Both the position numbers and the translations under genes were made by a program. From an uncultured Ruminococcus sp. (GTDB lineage: Bacteria > Bacillota > Clostridia > Oscillospirales > Acutalibacteraceae), in NCBI GenBank assembly GCA_958403905.1, contig CATXZD010000005.1:1-64000 (forward strand): a DNA stretch of 64,000 bases, written 5' to 3'. This document shows positions 1-7,684 of this stretch, one piece after another (the stretch's first letter is position 1; each line of letters begins with the position of its first letter). The notes beneath the pieces are model-generated. The model was given only the letters and a program-made list of their open reading frames with translations, made no database searches and had not been told where the DNA came from.

Positions 1-20
1 TGTTTTTGTTATTCATTTTG

Positions 21-226
21 GCGAACACAGTTCGCCGCTACAGTATTTAAACATTGTTAATTGTAAATTGTTCTGTTGAGTACCTCGACGGGTAAATTTT
101 AAAAAAGTGCAGTTAAAAAATAAATATAGATGAAGTAAAGTTTTATCTTGCGTTATAGTCTGATTAATATCTGACTTCCGCGATACCGCGCTATAATTCA
201 AAACCGATCCTTAGGGCGTTTAAAAA
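21..226 (+). repeat. Dispersed repeat family A, copy 1
   Basis: Non-coding repeat seen in five places in this window. It starts with a small palindrome (GCGAACACAGTTCGC), followed by AT-rich DNA and a core running from AGATGAAGTAAAG through CTTGCGTTA, GCTATAATTCA and CCTTAGGGCGTTTAAAA. The copy near 27,536-27,745 matches almost base for base over about 200 bp. A short reading frame crosses it on the minus strand, but it has no ribosome binding site and is not conserved between copies, so I do not call it a gene. Confidence 0.8.
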
Positions 227-234
227 AGACGTTT

Positions 235-267
235 AAAAAACCGGCAACGTCAAAAAAGCGTTGCCGG
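235..267 (-). terminator. rny transcription terminator
   Basis: Perfect 9-bp stem (CCGGCAACG / CGTTGCCGG) with a 9-nt loop. Read on the minus strand it is followed by a run of six T. It lies 50 bp past the rny stop codon. Confidence 0.85.
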
Positions 268-317
268 TTGATTTTAAATATTCAAATATGTAAACCTAAA
301 GTCGGTTTTTGTCATAA

Positions 318-1871
318 TTATTTTGCGTAATCGGTTGCCCTGTTCTCACGGATAATATTAACCTTAATCTGTCCGGGATATTCAAGCTCTTCTTCAATCT
401 TCTTGCAGATTTCTCTTGCAAGCGGAATCATACGCTCGTCGTTTACTATCTCGGGTTTAACCATTACACGAACCTCTCTGCCCGCCTGAATAGCAAATGT
501 ATGCTCAACTCCGTCAAACGAGGAAGCAACCTCTTCAAGCATCTGTAAGCGTTTGATATAGTTTTCTACATTTTCACGTCTTGCACCGGGACGTGCGGCA
601 GAAAGTGCGTCAGCCGCCTGAACAAGACATGCGACTATCGTCTTAGCTTCAACATCGCCGTGGTGGGCATGTATAGCGTGGATTACAGCGTCACTTTCCT
701 TGTATTTTCTCGCAAGATCAACGCCTATCTGAATGTGCGTACCCTCAACCTCATGGTCGATTGACTTGCCTATATCATGAAGCAAGCCGGCACGCTTTGC
801 AATTGTCGGGTCAAGTCCAAGCTCGCTTGCCATCATTCCTGCAAGGTAGGAAACCTCAAGAGAATGATTAAGCACATTCTGACCATAGCTTGTACGATAG
901 CGAAGTCTGCCGAGCAATTTTACAAGCTCAGGATGAACATTGTGAACACCTGCTTCAAGCACTACTCTTTCGCCCTCATGCTTGATTGTAGCGTCAACCT
1001 CACGCTTTGCCTTTTCAATTGTTTCTTCAATTCTTGCCGGATGAATACGTCCGTCAGCAATAAGCTTTTCAAGTGCAATTCTGGCAATCTCACGTCTTAC
1101 AGGCTCAAAGCATGAAAGCGTGATAGCCTCGGGCGTATCGTCAATAATCAAATCAACGCCCGTAAGTGTTTCAATAGCTCTGATGTTTCTGCCCTCACGT
1201 CCGATGATACGACCTTTCATCTCATCGTTGGGAAGCGGAACAACAGAAATTGTAGCCTCGGCAACCTGCTCAGCGGCAAGTCGCTGAATAGCAAGCGAAA
1301 TAATATTTTTCGCCTTGTCGTCGGCTTCCTCCTTAAGCTGTTCGGTATACTCCATAATCTTAACCGATTTCTCGTGAGCAAGCTCATTTTCAAGCTGTGA
1401 AAGCAAATAGTTTTTTGCCTGTTCAGCAGTGTATCCCGAAATTTTCTCAAGCATTTCAAACTGGCTTTTCTTGAGGGTTTCAACCTCATCAAGCTTAGCT
1501 TCTGCTTCCTTTAGCTTTTTACTTACTTTCTCTTCCTTCTGCTCCATATGGTCGAGCTTGCGGTCGAGAGTTTCTTCCTTCTGCTGAATGCGGCGTTCCT
1601 GACGCTGAACTTCCTTGCGCCTGTCGGAAATTTCTTTTTCGCTTTCGGTTCTGAAGCGATGAACCTCGTCCTTACCCTCAAGAACTACCTCTTTTTTCTT
1701 GGCTTCGGCAGTTTTTATAGCATCGGCAACAATCTTTTTTGCTTCTTCTTCAGCACTGCCGATTTCTTTTTCAGCCGTGTTTTTTCTGATTGCAATACCG
1801 AGAAAAACACCTGCCGCACCACCGATTAACACCGCAGCAACAATGCAGATAATGGCAATCCATAACTGCAT
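318..1871 (-). CDS. rny: Ribonuclease Y
   Basis: Membrane-anchored endoribonuclease that initiates mRNA decay in Firmicutes. The 517-aa product has one N-terminal membrane helix (about residues 3-25), a long charged coiled coil (about 30-190), a KH RNA-binding domain with the GRIIGREGRNIRAIE stretch, and an HD metal-dependent phosphohydrolase domain with LLHDIGKSID and HAHHGD. Length and domain order match the family, which is usually about 520 aa. I start at the ATG at 1871, eight bases after GGAGG. A GTG three codons upstream overlaps that ribosome binding site and is unlikely to be used. The gene stands alone with its own terminator and a long AT-rich upstream region. Confidence 0.97.
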   Translation of the reverse strand: MQLWIAIICIVAAVLIGGAAGVFLGIAIRKNTAEKEIGSAEEEAKKIVADAIKTAEAKKKEVVLEGKDEVHRFRTESEKEISDRRKEVQRQERRIQQKEETLDRKLDHMEQKEEKVSKKLKEAEAKLDEVETLKKSQFEMLEKISGYTAEQAKNYLLSQLENELAHEKSVKIMEYTEQLKEEADDKAKNIISLAIQRLAAEQVAEATISVVPLPNDEMKGRIIGREGRNIRAIETLTGVDLIIDDTPEAITLSCFEPVRREIARIALEKLIADGRIHPARIEETIEKAKREVDATIKHEGERVVLEAGVHNVHPELVKLLGRLRYRTSYGQNVLNHSLEVSYLAGMMASELGLDPTIAKRAGLLHDIGKSIDHEVEGTHIQIGVDLARKYKESDAVIHAIHAHHGDVEAKTIVACLVQAADALSAARPGARRENVENYIKRLQMLEEVASSFDGVEHTFAIQAGREVRVMVKPEIVNDERMIPLAREICKKIEEELEYPGQIKVNIIRENRATDYAK

Positions 1872-2354
1872 TTCGGACACCTCCTTAGTTTAAATCTTCG
1901 TTTCATAAATTTAATTACCAATCACAAAACCTTTAAGGTGCCGTTTAAGATATTCAATTTTACATTTTACATCATATTTTTTAAATTCAGGGCGTATAAA
2001 GGTACATTAAATCAAAACTAAACATTACCTTAATACGCAGTAACAGCCAATATTTTCCTCTTTAAATCAATTACAGGTATTTTGAAAAGCAAAAATTGCA
2101 TTTCAGACGTTTCCCATAACCTAAAGCATATAAAAAAACAAAAATGTTACAAGCAGAGTACTTCGAAACGCAATTTCAACAGGAAGAAAAATAAGACCTG
2201 TTTTAATTAGCTGCTTCGAAGCAGTTTACATAAAGTAAAAAATAATAAAAAATATCTATAAAAACGGCTCTGTAAAGAGTCTGATTAAAAGTAGCAAAAA
2301 ACAAAATCAAGCGTTGTTTCTTGCCGAAAACCGCAATTACGGAATTCTATACTA
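1872..2354 (-). other. Long AT-rich leader region upstream of rny
   Basis: About 480 bp without a gene lie between a candidate promoter and the rny start. They contain a perfect palindrome (CTGCTTCGAAGCAG, near 2210-2224) and a weak 6-bp hairpin (AACAGG/CCTGTT, near 2178-2203). I recognise no riboswitch class. It may be a long 5' untranslated region, or spacer containing a second promoter. Confidence 0.4.
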
Positions 2355-2383
2355 ATTTTATAATAATTATTTTAGATTGTCAA
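2355..2383 (-). promoter_or_regulatory. Candidate rny promoter
   Basis: Minus-strand TTGACA (2378-2383), 17-bp spacer and TAAAAT (2355-2360). It is the best sigma-A-like match upstream of rny. It lies about 480 bp from the start codon, so a closer weak promoter is also possible. Confidence 0.5.
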
Positions 2384-2547
2384 GAATAAGTATGGCATTT
2401 TTGCAGATAATTAATTGCGTATCTGTAAAAAATATCGTCATTTTGTCAAGTGATGAAAAATAATAAACCAAAAACAGCAGATAAAATCGTGATTTTTACA
2501 TATTTTGTAAAAATCAAAAATTTTTTCGTTAATTCTTTATCAAACTA

Positions 2548-2576
2548 TTGAAGAAATGAAAAAAATGTAATATAAT
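2548..2576 (+). promoter_or_regulatory. gap promoter
   Basis: TTGAAG (2548-2553), 17-bp spacer and TATAAT (2571-2576), ending 33 bp before the gap start codon. The ribosome binding site AGGAGG follows. Confidence 0.8.
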
Positions 2577-2609
2577 AAAAATACCTTAAATTTTTAGGAG
2601 GAATTTATT

Positions 2610-3641
2610 ATGTCAGTTAAAGTTGCAATTAACGGCTTCGGCCGTATCGGACGTCTTGCTTTCAGACAGATGTTCGGCGCTGAGGGTTACGAAGTAGTAG
2701 CAATCAACGATCTTACAGATCCTAAAATGCTCGCTAACCTTCTCAAGTATGACACAGCACAGGGCGGTTACTGCGGTAGAATCGGTGAAGGTCTTCACAC
2801 TGTAGAAGCAGGCGAAGGTTCAATCATCGTTGACGGCAAGGAAATCACAATTTACGCTAAGCCCAACGCTGCTGAGCTTCCTTGGGGCGAAATCGGCGTA
2901 GACGTTGTTTTAGAGTGCACAGGCTTCTACTGCTCAAAGGCAAAGAGCCAGGCTCACCTTGACGCAGGCGCTAAGAAGGTTGTTATTTCTGCTCCCGCAG
3001 GCAGCGACCTTAAGACAATCGTTTACAGCGTAAACGAAAATACTCTTACAGCAGACGACACAATTATTTCTGCTGCTTCCTGCACAACAAACTGCCTCGC
3101 TCCTATGGCTGATACTCTTAACAAGTATGCTGAAATCCAGAGCGGTATTATGTCAACAATTCACGCTTACACAGGCGACCAGATGATTCTTGACGGTCCT
3201 CACAGAAAGGGCGACCTCAGAAGAGCAAGAGCAGGTGCTGCTAACATCGTTCCTAACTCAACAGGCGCTGCTAAGGCTATCGGTCTTGTAATTCCCGAGC
3301 TCAACGGCAAGCTCATCGGTTCAGCTCAGCGTGTACCCGTTCCCACAGGTTCAACAACAATTCTTACAGCTGTTGTTAAGGGCACAGACGTTACAGTTGA
3401 AGGCATCAACGCTGCTATGAAGGCAGCTGCTTCTGAGTCATTCGGCTACAACGAGGATCCGATTGTTTCTTCAGACGTTATCGGTATGAAGTACGGTTCA
3501 CTCTTTGACGCTACACAGACAATGGTTTCAAAGATTGCTGACGACCTCTACGAGGTACAGGTTGTTTCATGGTATGACAACGAGAACTCATACACAAGCC
3601 AGATGGTTAGAACAATCAAATATTTCGCTGAATTAGGTTAA
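2610..3641 (+). CDS. gap: Glyceraldehyde-3-phosphate dehydrogenase, type I
   Basis: Cytoplasmic glycolytic enzyme that oxidises glyceraldehyde 3-phosphate to 1,3-bisphosphoglycerate with NAD. The 343-aa product has the Rossmann motif GFGRIGR (residues 9-15), Asp34 in INDLTD, which suggests NAD preference, the catalytic cysteine in SAASCTTNCLAP (about C158) and the catalytic histidine in STIHAYTGDQ (about H185). The start follows AGGAGG at good spacing. The sequence uses a restricted set of preferred codons, as expected of a highly expressed gene. It is monocistronic, with a clear promoter and terminator. Confidence 0.98.
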   Translation: MSVKVAINGFGRIGRLAFRQMFGAEGYEVVAINDLTDPKMLANLLKYDTAQGGYCGRIGEGLHTVEAGEGSIIVDGKEITIYAKPNAAELPWGEIGVDVVLECTGFYCSKAKSQAHLDAGAKKVVISAPAGSDLKTIVYSVNENTLTADDTIISAASCTTNCLAPMADTLNKYAEIQSGIMSTIHAYTGDQMILDGPHRKGDLRRARAGAANIVPNSTGAAKAIGLVIPELNGKLIGSAQRVPVPTGSTTILTAVVKGTDVTVEGINAAMKAAASESFGYNEDPIVSSDVIGMKYGSLFDATQTMVSKIADDLYEVQVVSWYDNENSYTSQMVRTIKYFAELG

Positions 3642-3679
3642 TCGTAACTTTTAATTTGGATTAAAATTTATAATTAACG

Positions 3680-3718
3680 GGGCTGTTGCAAATGTCAAAT
3701 TTGCGACAGCTCTTTTTT
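3680..3718 (+). terminator. gap terminator
   Basis: Stem GCTGTTGCAAAT / ATTTGCGACAGC (one G-T pair) followed by TCTTTTTT, 40 bp after the gap stop codon. Confidence 0.85.
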
Positions 3719-3719
3719 A

Positions 3720-3840
3720 ACGTCCTTTTTAAACATCCTATAGGTCAGATATGAATTATAGCTTGATATCTCGGGAGTCGAAACATTTTTTAGGCACTGA
3801 CGCAGGATACAACTCCACGGCATCTTAACTGACATATATT
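3720..3840 (-). repeat. Dispersed repeat family A, copy 4 (inverted, diverged)
   Basis: In reverse complement this shares GTTGTATCCTGCGT, CGACTCCCGAGATA, GCTATAATTCA and the end TAGGATGTTTAAAA with the other family A copies. It is the most diverged copy. The remaining bases to about 3960 hold no gene or clear signal. Confidence 0.65.
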
Positions 3841-3963
3841 TAACGTTATTTGTATATCAATTTCAAATCCGGGATACTATGTCCTCCATTATATCTCACC
3901 TATCCTCCCGATTTGCCTATCGAGCCACATTATTGGAGTTGCTCTTAACTCCACTCTCTACAC

Positions 3964-3991
3964 TCAAAAAACGGACTGTTACAACAGCCCG
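3964..3991 (-). terminator. Terminator of the sdpR/sdpI-like operon
   Basis: On the minus strand a 9-bp stem (CGGGCTGTT / AACAGTCCG, one G-T pair) is followed by six T. It lies about 30 bp past the stop of the membrane protein gene. Confidence 0.75.
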
Positions 3992-4022
3992 ATTTTACAT
4001 ATTTTGAAATCTACAGAACAAT

Positions 4023-4700
4023 TTATTTTACATTTGCCTTTTTCTCTTTTGAATAAAGAATTGATGCATAAATACATGGGATTATGCAGGCAACAACGAT
4101 GAACAAGCCTATTCCGCCTAAAAGTACAGCCCAGCCGTTGAGCTTAAAAATCATTCCGACAATTGCGAGTATAAACATAACTGCACCCGAAATCACACCG
4201 AGGTAGCCGCCGAGCTTGTGGGTTTTCTTCCACACCGTTTCGCTTGACAGCGTTGCTTTGGTTTTTATTCCGAGCGTGCTGTTTTGCTTAACCTTCGGGA
4301 GCATATTACTTATGAAAATCATAAGCGCGCCTGACGCTGCCGCTAAAATGTATTCAAAAGCATTTCCCATTTGGGTTGCTCCGCTTATGCAGGTAACTGT
4401 CAGGTACCAGAAATCAATCAGGAAATACAGGAATATTGCAAGCACTATTCTGCCGACATACTTCTGATTTTTCAGCAGATTTTCGTAATGCTCGGCAACA
4501 AAGCCGTAAATAAGATAGATTATTCCCAGCACAACTAAAATGCAGGGCATAATCATTACAAGCCATTTTGACGAATAACCGTCTGCCACACCGTTTATAT
4601 TGTAGTGCGACGGCACAATTTCAAGCGGTGAAAACGAAACATAAACCGCCGTCAACGCGGCGTTAATTAATGACAGAATAAGAAATGCAAATTTTTTCAT
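4023..4700 (-). CDS. SdpI-like / DUF1648 membrane protein
   Basis: Integral membrane protein of 225 aa with about six hydrophobic segments. The N-terminal region has the DUF1648 pattern (VPSHYNINGVADGYSSKW, about residues 31-48), and the C-terminal half resembles the SdpI/YhfL family. In Bacillus subtilis, SdpI gives immunity to the SdpC killing peptide and sequesters the repressor SdpR. Here the gene begins one base after the stop of an SdpR-like ArsR-family repressor, the same two-gene arrangement as sdpRI. No SdpC-like toxin gene is visible nearby, so immunity is inference; cell-envelope stress signalling is an alternative. Confidence 0.75.
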   Translation of the reverse strand: MKKFAFLILSLINAALTAVYVSFSPLEIVPSHYNINGVADGYSSKWLVMIMPCILVVLGIIYLIYGFVAEHYENLLKNQKYVGRIVLAIFLYFLIDFWYLTVTCISGATQMGNAFEYILAAASGALMIFISNMLPKVKQNSTLGIKTKATLSSETVWKKTHKLGGYLGVISGAVMFILAIVGMIFKLNGWAVLLGGIGLFIVVACIIPCIYASILYSKEKKANVK

Positions 4701-4701
4701 A

Positions 4702-4968
4702 TTAATCCTCTCCTCTTTTTGTCAGGTCTGAAAGCATACTCAGAATATCTTCAAGCACGCTTGTTTTGAGTGAATAAACTACGTTCTGCCCCTGCTTTTC
4801 AGCGTCAACAAGGTCAGCCTGTTTAAGAATGTTCAGGTGATTGCTGATTGACGGCTTTGTCATATTAAACTCTGCGGCAATTTCGCCTGCGTTCATATCG
4901 TGACTTTTCAGCAGAGAAAGAATTTTTCTTCTGGTGGGGTCAGCCAGTGCTTTCCATACATCACCCAT
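4702..4968 (-). CDS. ArsR-family winged-helix repressor, SdpR-like
   Basis: Small (88 aa) winged helix-turn-helix protein, nearly all domain. The N-terminus WKALADPTRRKILSLL is typical, and the recognition helix lies near TKPSISNHLNILKQADL. It lacks the ELCVCDL metal-binding box of metal sensors, which fits the SdpR/autorepressor branch. It is first in a two-gene operon with the SdpI-like protein. A strong promoter and a 13-bp inverted repeat just downstream of the -10 box suggest autoregulation. The start follows AAGGAGAG. Confidence 0.85.
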   Translation of the reverse strand: MGDVWKALADPTRRKILSLLKSHDMNAGEIAAEFNMTKPSISNHLNILKQADLVDAEKQGQNVVYSLKTSVLEDILSMLSDLTKRGED

Positions 4969-4989
4969 TGGAATCTCTCCTTGCGTTTA

Positions 4990-5054
4990 TTAGTTATTTA
5001 GACAATTATCTAATTAACTAAATACATAATATCACTGAAATTTACTCTTGTCAA
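4990..5054 (-). promoter_or_regulatory. Promoter and operator-like inverted repeat of the sdpR/sdpI-like operon
   Basis: Minus-strand TTGACA (5049-5054), 17-bp spacer and TATTAT (5026-5031). Just downstream, 4990-5022 holds an inverted repeat with arms TTAGTTAATTAGA and TCTAAATAACTAA around 6 bp, 12 of 13 positions matching. This is a natural position for an autorepressor operator covering the transcription start. Confidence 0.8.
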
Positions 5055-5138
5055 GCGTTTTTACTTGTAATTTCATTGCATTTTACAATAATATAATGTA
5101 TAATATTGTTTGTTAAAACATTTATACGGAGGAACATT

Positions 5139-5705
5139 ATGAACGGTATGATAAAAAAATATTTACCTTACGCAGTCACTATTTTCGCTATTTACCTTAT
5201 AACACCGCTTTTATTCAGAAACCCGGCAATGCAGAATTTTGTTTCTATAGCATTTTACTTTGTATTCCCCGGAACAGCTATTGCAAGCTCTGCAATTTAC
5301 TGCTCAAAGCACGGTCTTGATTTTCTGTTTGCGCTGATTGCGCCGATTGCATACATTCCGAGTATGCTCATATATTACGGCGGATTTAATTTGCCCAACA
5401 TTATTCTTCTTGCAGTTTACCTTGTTTCAGGAATTTTCGGTCTTTTTGTAGGCGATATTGCCCTCGGCGACAAGCGCCGTCAAAAAGAGGCTGAGGAAAA
5501 AGCAGAGGCAGAGGCACTTATGCTTGAGGCAAAAAGACGTGACGAGATTGAACGTGAAAAGAGAGAAAAAAATGAATCATCGCAGTCATATGACAACGAT
5601 GATTTTGATTACGAAAAGTATATTTCTGACATTGACAAGCCTGTAACTGCTACCGACGCTGAGATTGACGATATTCTCAGCGAGTACGGCTCAAACAGGA
5701 ATTAA
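5139..5705 (+). CDS. Membrane protein of unknown function with charged tail
   Basis: 188-aa protein not recognised as a named family. About four hydrophobic helices occupy the first 115 residues. A Lys/Glu-rich, probably helical segment (about 118-155) and an acidic tail with YDNDDFDYEKYISDID follow. I start at the ATG at 5139, which follows GGAGGAACATT. An upstream in-frame ATG at 5106 lacks a ribosome binding site. It is a single gene facing the convergent methyltransferase, whose stop lies one base away. An acidic tail of this kind occurs in several small Clostridia membrane proteins of unknown role. Confidence 0.8.
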   Translation: MNGMIKKYLPYAVTIFAIYLITPLLFRNPAMQNFVSIAFYFVFPGTAIASSAIYCSKHGLDFLFALIAPIAYIPSMLIYYGGFNLPNIILLAVYLVSGIFGLFVGDIALGDKRRQKEAEEKAEAEALMLEAKRRDEIEREKREKNESSQSYDNDDFDYEKYISDIDKPVTATDAEIDDILSEYGSNRN

Positions 5706-5706
5706 G

Positions 5707-6765
5707 TTAAATGCAATAAAGGTTTGTGTCCCACGCAGGAATGTATGGGTGATGACGCAGATAAATTTTATATTCGGGGTTTATTCGATTTATAAGAATC
5801 GGAAGCCTGAAAATATCTTCAAATCTATGATACGCTGCGAAATTCAGCTTCGGCTTGAAATTTTGCAGCGTGTTTTTCATTCCCAACAAAGTTTCGAGGT
5901 CTGCACCCTCAACATCTGCTTTTACGTAGCTTGCCGAAATACCACAGAGAATTGAATCAACGCAGACAACCCTTGTTTCTGTTCCCGTGTCGGCAATTGC
6001 GCTGTTGCGCCCTGCCTTATTGTTAAAAGTCAAAACCGTGTTTTTGTTATATGCACCGAGCTGCCACAAATCAATGTTTTTGAGATTTTCACAATGCGCC
6101 TGCAATTTTGCAAAGTTCTTTGAATTTGGCTCAAAGGCGATGATTTTTCTGTAATCTCCGCCGCAATAGTGCAAAAACTCGTCAATCGTATCACCGTTGT
6201 ATGCACCCAAGTCAACATAAACTTCGTTGTTGCCAAGCCTTAAAATATTATTAAAAGCCTCGTCCTTTTCGGTTGTGATTTCATCAAGCAATGAAATCTC
6301 ACCCGTGTAATAAAACGCGAGTACATTTTTATATACTTTTTTTGAAAGCTCGTCTGCAAGCAGGCTGTATGCTGTATCTATATCCTTTCCTTTTTCAGCT
6401 ATAAAATTGTCGTCAAATAAATTTTCGCCAAAAGCAGGAACACTCGGTACAAGCGTAGTGTGCTTTTTTGCAACCGACTTTATTGTATTCATCACACTTT
6501 CAAGCTGACTTGCAAAGCAGAGGGCAATGTTGAAATCACCGTACTCCTCTTCAATCTCAGACAGCTTTCTTACCTTAAAGCCGTGAAAGCTCTGACCGCG
6601 TACAAAATCATCACTTGCCATAACTGCGCTTGTTTTTATTCCGAATCGCTCAAATGCTCTCAGCACTTTATCGGCACCGTCACCCATTCCGTAGAGGACA
6701 ACAGGCTTGTTATCGGCTTTAAGGCGTTCCCACACGCTTATGTTGTTTTTGAATATATTTTCCAT
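5707..6765 (-). CDS. FkbM-family methyltransferase
   Basis: Predicted SAM-dependent methyltransferase, 352 aa. The C-terminal FkbM domain (about residues 160-340) shows the SAM-binding start VYVDLGAYNGDTIDEF, an acidic motif IIAFEPNSKN, and VKADVEGADLETLLG followed by the histidine-containing AAYHRFEDIF. The first 120 residues look like a Rossmann-like domain (VVLYGMGDGADKVLRAF), as in nucleotide-sugar or glycan-modifying proteins. The target is unknown; FkbM proteins often methylate sugars or secondary metabolites. The start is the ATG after GGAG at 6765. The open frame extends about 50 codons further upstream but enters palindromic repeat DNA and is unlikely to be translated. Confidence 0.85.
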   Translation of the reverse strand: MENIFKNNISVWERLKADNKPVVLYGMGDGADKVLRAFERFGIKTSAVMASDDFVRGQSFHGFKVRKLSEIEEEYGDFNIALCFASQLESVMNTIKSVAKKHTTLVPSVPAFGENLFDDNFIAEKGKDIDTAYSLLADELSKKVYKNVLAFYYTGEISLLDEITTEKDEAFNNILRLGNNEVYVDLGAYNGDTIDEFLHYCGGDYRKIIAFEPNSKNFAKLQAHCENLKNIDLWQLGAYNKNTVLTFNNKAGRNSAIADTGTETRVVCVDSILCGISASYVKADVEGADLETLLGMKNTLQNFKPKLNFAAYHRFEDIFRLPILINRINPEYKIYLRHHPYIPAWDTNLYCI

Positions 6766-7221
6766 AGTTACTCCGTTAAACGAGAATTTAGCGTTGTAAT
6801 TATAGCAACGTTGACGTAGGGACACATCAGCCGTGTCCACACAAAAAATTGCATTGCCATTTTTTGTGAAAGGGACGTGTAGAAACCCGTCCCCTACGGA
6901 AATGTTTATTTTCCTCAATAATTACAATTTAATAGGTGAAGTTTGATTGCCACTAGGGACACGGCGCGCCGTGTCCCTACGGCTGAAACCAAACGTTTCC
7001 TGTATCGCCGTAGGGGGCGGCTTTTCTGCGAAAACGGCAACCCTTTTGTCGATTTTCGACATTTCCCCTAACAGGGGAATTTCCTTGACGTCCCTAAACG
7101 TTGCCTATATATCAATCTATAATTCGGGCAACCGTTTTTACCTAAACAACCGATTTTTTCGCTCGATTTGCGTGTCGAGGCACTCGACTAAATTATCGTT
7201 TATATTTAAGGTATTTAAGGC
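6766..7221. other. Intergenic region rich in palindromes
   Basis: No gene. It holds several hairpin-forming units: GGACAC..GTGTCC (6820-6838), a 10-bp stem CACAAAAAAT/ATTTTTTGTG (6839-6868), GGGACG..CGTCCC (6872-6893), the long palindrome listed separately, and GTCGAGGCACTCGAC (about 7174-7188). It also contains a TCTATAATTCGGGC stretch that resembles part of repeat family A. Confidence 0.6.
6954..6979. repeat. Perfect 26-bp palindrome, repeat type D
   Basis: A perfect palindrome of TAGGGACACGGCG plus its complement, followed by CTACGGCTG. Related copies lie near 21,048-21,068 (GGACACGGCGCACCGTGTCC) and 49,038-49,063 (ACACGGCACACCGTGTCCCT). It could fold as a strong hairpin on either strand and behaves like a REP-type intergenic element. 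Confidence 0.75.
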
Positions 7222-7250
7222 ATAAAAAAACGCCCACCCTGTTGGGTGGA
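7222..7250 (-). terminator. 5S rRNA terminator
   Basis: Minus-strand stem CCACCC/GGGTGG with a 4-nt loop, followed by GCG and a run of seven T, directly after the 5S gene. Confidence 0.85.
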
Positions 7251-7259
7251 CACTTTTAT

Positions 7260-7377
7260 GTGTTGGCATCTCCCTATTTTCCCGGGCCGTCACCAGCCAA
7301 GTATTTTCGGCACCACTGAGCTTAACTTCTGTGTTCGGTATGGGAACAGGTGGACCCTCAGCGTCATCAACACCAAC
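7260..7377 (-). rRNA. rrf: 5S ribosomal RNA
   Basis: The reverse complement reads TTGGTGTTGATGACGC at the 5' end, contains the universal CCATACCGAACACAGAAGTT region and ends GATGCCAACA; it is about 118 nt long. The gene stands alone: no 16S or 23S sequence lies within the window on either side. It has its own consensus promoter and terminator, so it is a separately transcribed 5S gene. End positions are accurate to a few bases. Confidence 0.95.
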
Positions 7378-7410
7378 TATTTAAGAGCTTTTCTCTCAAG
7401 AACAATTGAT

Positions 7411-7439
7411 ATTATACTACATACTTTTACGTTTGTCAA
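7411..7439 (-). promoter_or_regulatory. 5S rRNA promoter
   Basis: Perfect consensus on the minus strand: TTGACA (7434-7439), 17-bp spacer, TATAAT (7411-7416), about 35 bp upstream of the 5S gene. Confidence 0.9.
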
Positions 7440-7462
7440 CACTTTTTTAAATTTTTTTATTT

Positions 7463-7572
7463 TTTTAAACGTCCTAAGGGGCGGATTTGAATTATAGCTA
7501 GGTATCTCGGTAACTAAACATTTTTCTAATTCTAACGCAAGATACAACTTTACTTCATCTTATCATAGGATA
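7463..7572 (-). repeat. Dispersed repeat family A, copy 5 (inverted)
   Basis: In reverse complement it contains AGATGAAGTAAAGTTGTATC, CTTGCGTTAGA, GAGATACC, GCTATAATTCAAA and CCTTAGGACGTTTA in the same order as the other copies. It sits just upstream of the 5S promoter. Confidence 0.75.
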
Positions 7573-7645
7573 ATTCTTGTCGTTTGCAGCGTAGCAACCC
7601 TTTTTATAACGGACTAAAAAATGAATTAAAAGGGATATTCATATT

Positions 7646-7666
7646 AGGGCGGCAGAAAGCCGCCCC
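7646..7666 (-). terminator. Hairpin at the end of the arginine cluster
   Basis: GGGGCGGC / GCCGCCCT stem with a 5-nt loop, 20 bp past the argF stop codon. There is no T-run after it, so intrinsic termination is only weakly supported. Confidence 0.4.
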
Positions 7667-7684
7667 ATATCTATTAAATTAAAA

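Noticed and set aside
13..201. 62-aa minus-strand frame at the left edge
   Set aside because: It lies entirely in repeat family A and is not conserved in the other copies.
1872..2354. Known riboswitch in front of rny
   Set aside because: I could not match any riboswitch core (T-box, SAM, glycine, TPP or FMN motifs) to this region.
5707..6918. Longer 403-aa form of the FkbM methyltransferase
   Set aside because: The extra N-terminal codons run into palindromic repeat DNA; the ATG at 6,765 has a GGAG site.
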